This document shows, piece after piece, positions 6,012 through 6,623 of a stretch of DNA of 6,623 bases (within the stretch, counting starts at the first letter, position 1; every line of letters begins with the position of its first letter). This DNA comes from Phycisphaerae bacterium (GTDB taxonomy: Bacteria; Planctomycetota; Phycisphaerae; Sedimentisphaerales; SG8-4): positions 1 to 6,623 of the forward strand of contig JAUWLI010000169.1 of NCBI GenBank assembly GCA_030613765.1, given 5' to 3'. The translations under genes and the position numbers were made by a program. The notes beneath the pieces are model-generated. The model searched no databases. It worked only from the letters and a program-made list of their open reading frames with translations, and was not told the origin of the DNA.

Positions 6012-6623
6012 ATGAATCAAATATCAGTCTCTATGAATCGGCGTGCATTTCTAAAACTAACAGCAGCGACTGCAGCGACAATTGCATTGCCGGGATGCGC
6101 AAGCGCTTCTCAACAGCGGGTATCGAAACAGGCCAAGCGACCGAATGTGTTGTTCATTGCTATAGATGACCTGAACGATTGGGTCGGATGTTTGGGCGGC
6201 CATCCGGACGTAAAAACGCCGAACCTCGATAAGCTTGCCCAAAGAGGAGTGCTTTTTACGAACGCCTACTGCTCAGCCCCGGCCTGTAATCCTTCAAGGG
6301 CAAGTCTTATGACAGGAATTCTGCCCTCAACATCAGGCGTTTACCTCAATCCCCATCCCTGGCGAAAGTCTCCGGTTCTCAATGATGCTGTTACGTTGCC
6401 ACAGCACTTTATGGTCAATGGCTACCGTGTGGTTGGCGGCGGCAAAATTTACCATGGCGGCTTCCCTGATCCGCCGTCCTGGCAGGAGTATTTCCCCTCC
6501 CAGAAAAAGAACAAACCTGACGACCCAATGCCTCCGAACCGGCCGCTGAACGGCATCCCTAAAACCTCGCATTTCGACTGGGGGCCTGTAGATGTACCGG
6601 ATAAGGAGATGGGCGATTGGAAA
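6012..6623 (+). CDS. Exported S1-family sulfatase (iduronate-2-sulfatase-like), N-terminal 204 residues, 3' end outside window
   Basis: A formylglycine-dependent sulfate-ester hydrolase, probably acting on sulfated polysaccharides in the periplasm or at the cell surface. I translated it from the ATG at 6012; it stays open to the window end. The N-terminus is an export signal: the twin-arginine motif NRRAFLK (9-15), a hydrophobic stretch (16-27), and a lipobox-like LPGC with Cys29. It is therefore probably a Tat-exported lipoprotein, although Pro before Gly in the lipobox is less usual. The mature protein starts with RPNVLFIAIDDLNDW (43-57), whose Asp-Asp (52-53) binds the metal. The catalytic signature CNPSRASLMTG is at 92-102, where Cys92 is the residue to be converted to formylglycine (C-x-P-S-R). 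GGGKIYHGG (142-150) supplies the Lys/His pair of the active site. The VLFIAIDDLNDW opening and GKIYH are typical of iduronate-2-sulfatase-like bacterial sulfatases. About half or more of the protein is missing to the right. It has its own promoter and palindrome upstream. The exact substrate cannot be told. Confidence 0.94.
   Translation, partial: MNQISVSMNRRAFLKLTAATAATIALPGCASASQQRVSKQAKRPNVLFIAIDDLNDWVGCLGGHPDVKTPNLDKLAQRGVLFTNAYCSAPACNPSRASLMTGILPSTSGVYLNPHPWRKSPVLNDAVTLPQHFMVNGYRVVGGGKIYHGGFPDPPSWQEYFPSQKKNKPDDPMPPNRPLNGIPKTSHFDWGPVDVPDKEMGDWK

Noticed and set aside
5951..6169. A 72-codon plus-strand open frame beginning before the sulfatase and overlapping it out of frame
   Set aside because: It has no good Shine-Dalgarno, its composition follows the sulfatase reading frame shifted by one, and it shows no domain. 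The sulfatase frame has clear export and catalytic motifs.
6033..6623. Alternative sulfatase start at the second Met (MNRRAFLK)
   Set aside because: It would give a tidier Tat signal, but it has no ribosome binding site, whereas the ATG at 6012 has GAGGA at 6-nt spacing.
1..6623. Mobile element, CRISPR array, tRNA or rRNA content
   Set aside because: Reading both strands I found no transposase or integrase motifs, no regularly spaced repeats, no terminal inverted repeats and no tRNA- or rRNA-like stretch. Nearly all the sequence is explained by five coding regions.

Overview
The window is ordinary bacterial chromosome: dense coding, short intergenic gaps, no rRNA, tRNA, CRISPR array or transposase. 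I infer a free-living heterotroph, most likely of the Planctomycetota (perhaps an anaerobic Phycisphaerae-type lineage). The reasons are a Tat-exported, lipobox-bearing sulfatase of the iduronate-2-sulfatase-like type, a group-III-like phosphofructokinase, and a FAD enzyme whose relatives I remember from anaerobes. The phylum is an inference from gene flavour; no marker gene is present to prove it.

Left part (1-4494, minus strand): three genes read leftward in the order tkt (transketolase), pfk (6-phosphofructokinase) and mfd (transcription-repair coupling factor, cut by the window edge). The gaps are 31 bp and 78 bp, so they look like one operon. The first two serve central carbon metabolism (non-oxidative pentose phosphate branch and upper glycolysis); mfd is an unrelated DNA-repair gene. 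The pfk-mfd gap can form two mutually exclusive hairpins just upstream of the mfd start.

Middle (4495-4744): a 250-bp divergent intergenic region. It holds a very good sigma-70 type promoter on the plus strand (TTGACA, 17 bp, GATAAT). I found no convincing tkt promoter there.

Right part (4745-6623, plus strand): a FAD-dependent oxidoreductase of the geranylgeranyl-reductase superfamily is followed by a short hairpin. A 190-bp gap then carries a second promoter, whose 33-bp box matches the first at 25 of 33 positions, and a perfect 19-bp palindrome. Last comes the 5' end of an exported S1-family sulfatase with an intact C-x-P-S-R active-site motif, cut by the window end.

I see no clear new multi-gene system here. 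The observations most worth checking are the paired promoter boxes, the palindrome in the sulfatase leader, the mixed phosphoryl-donor residues of the phosphofructokinase, and the overlapping hairpins before mfd.
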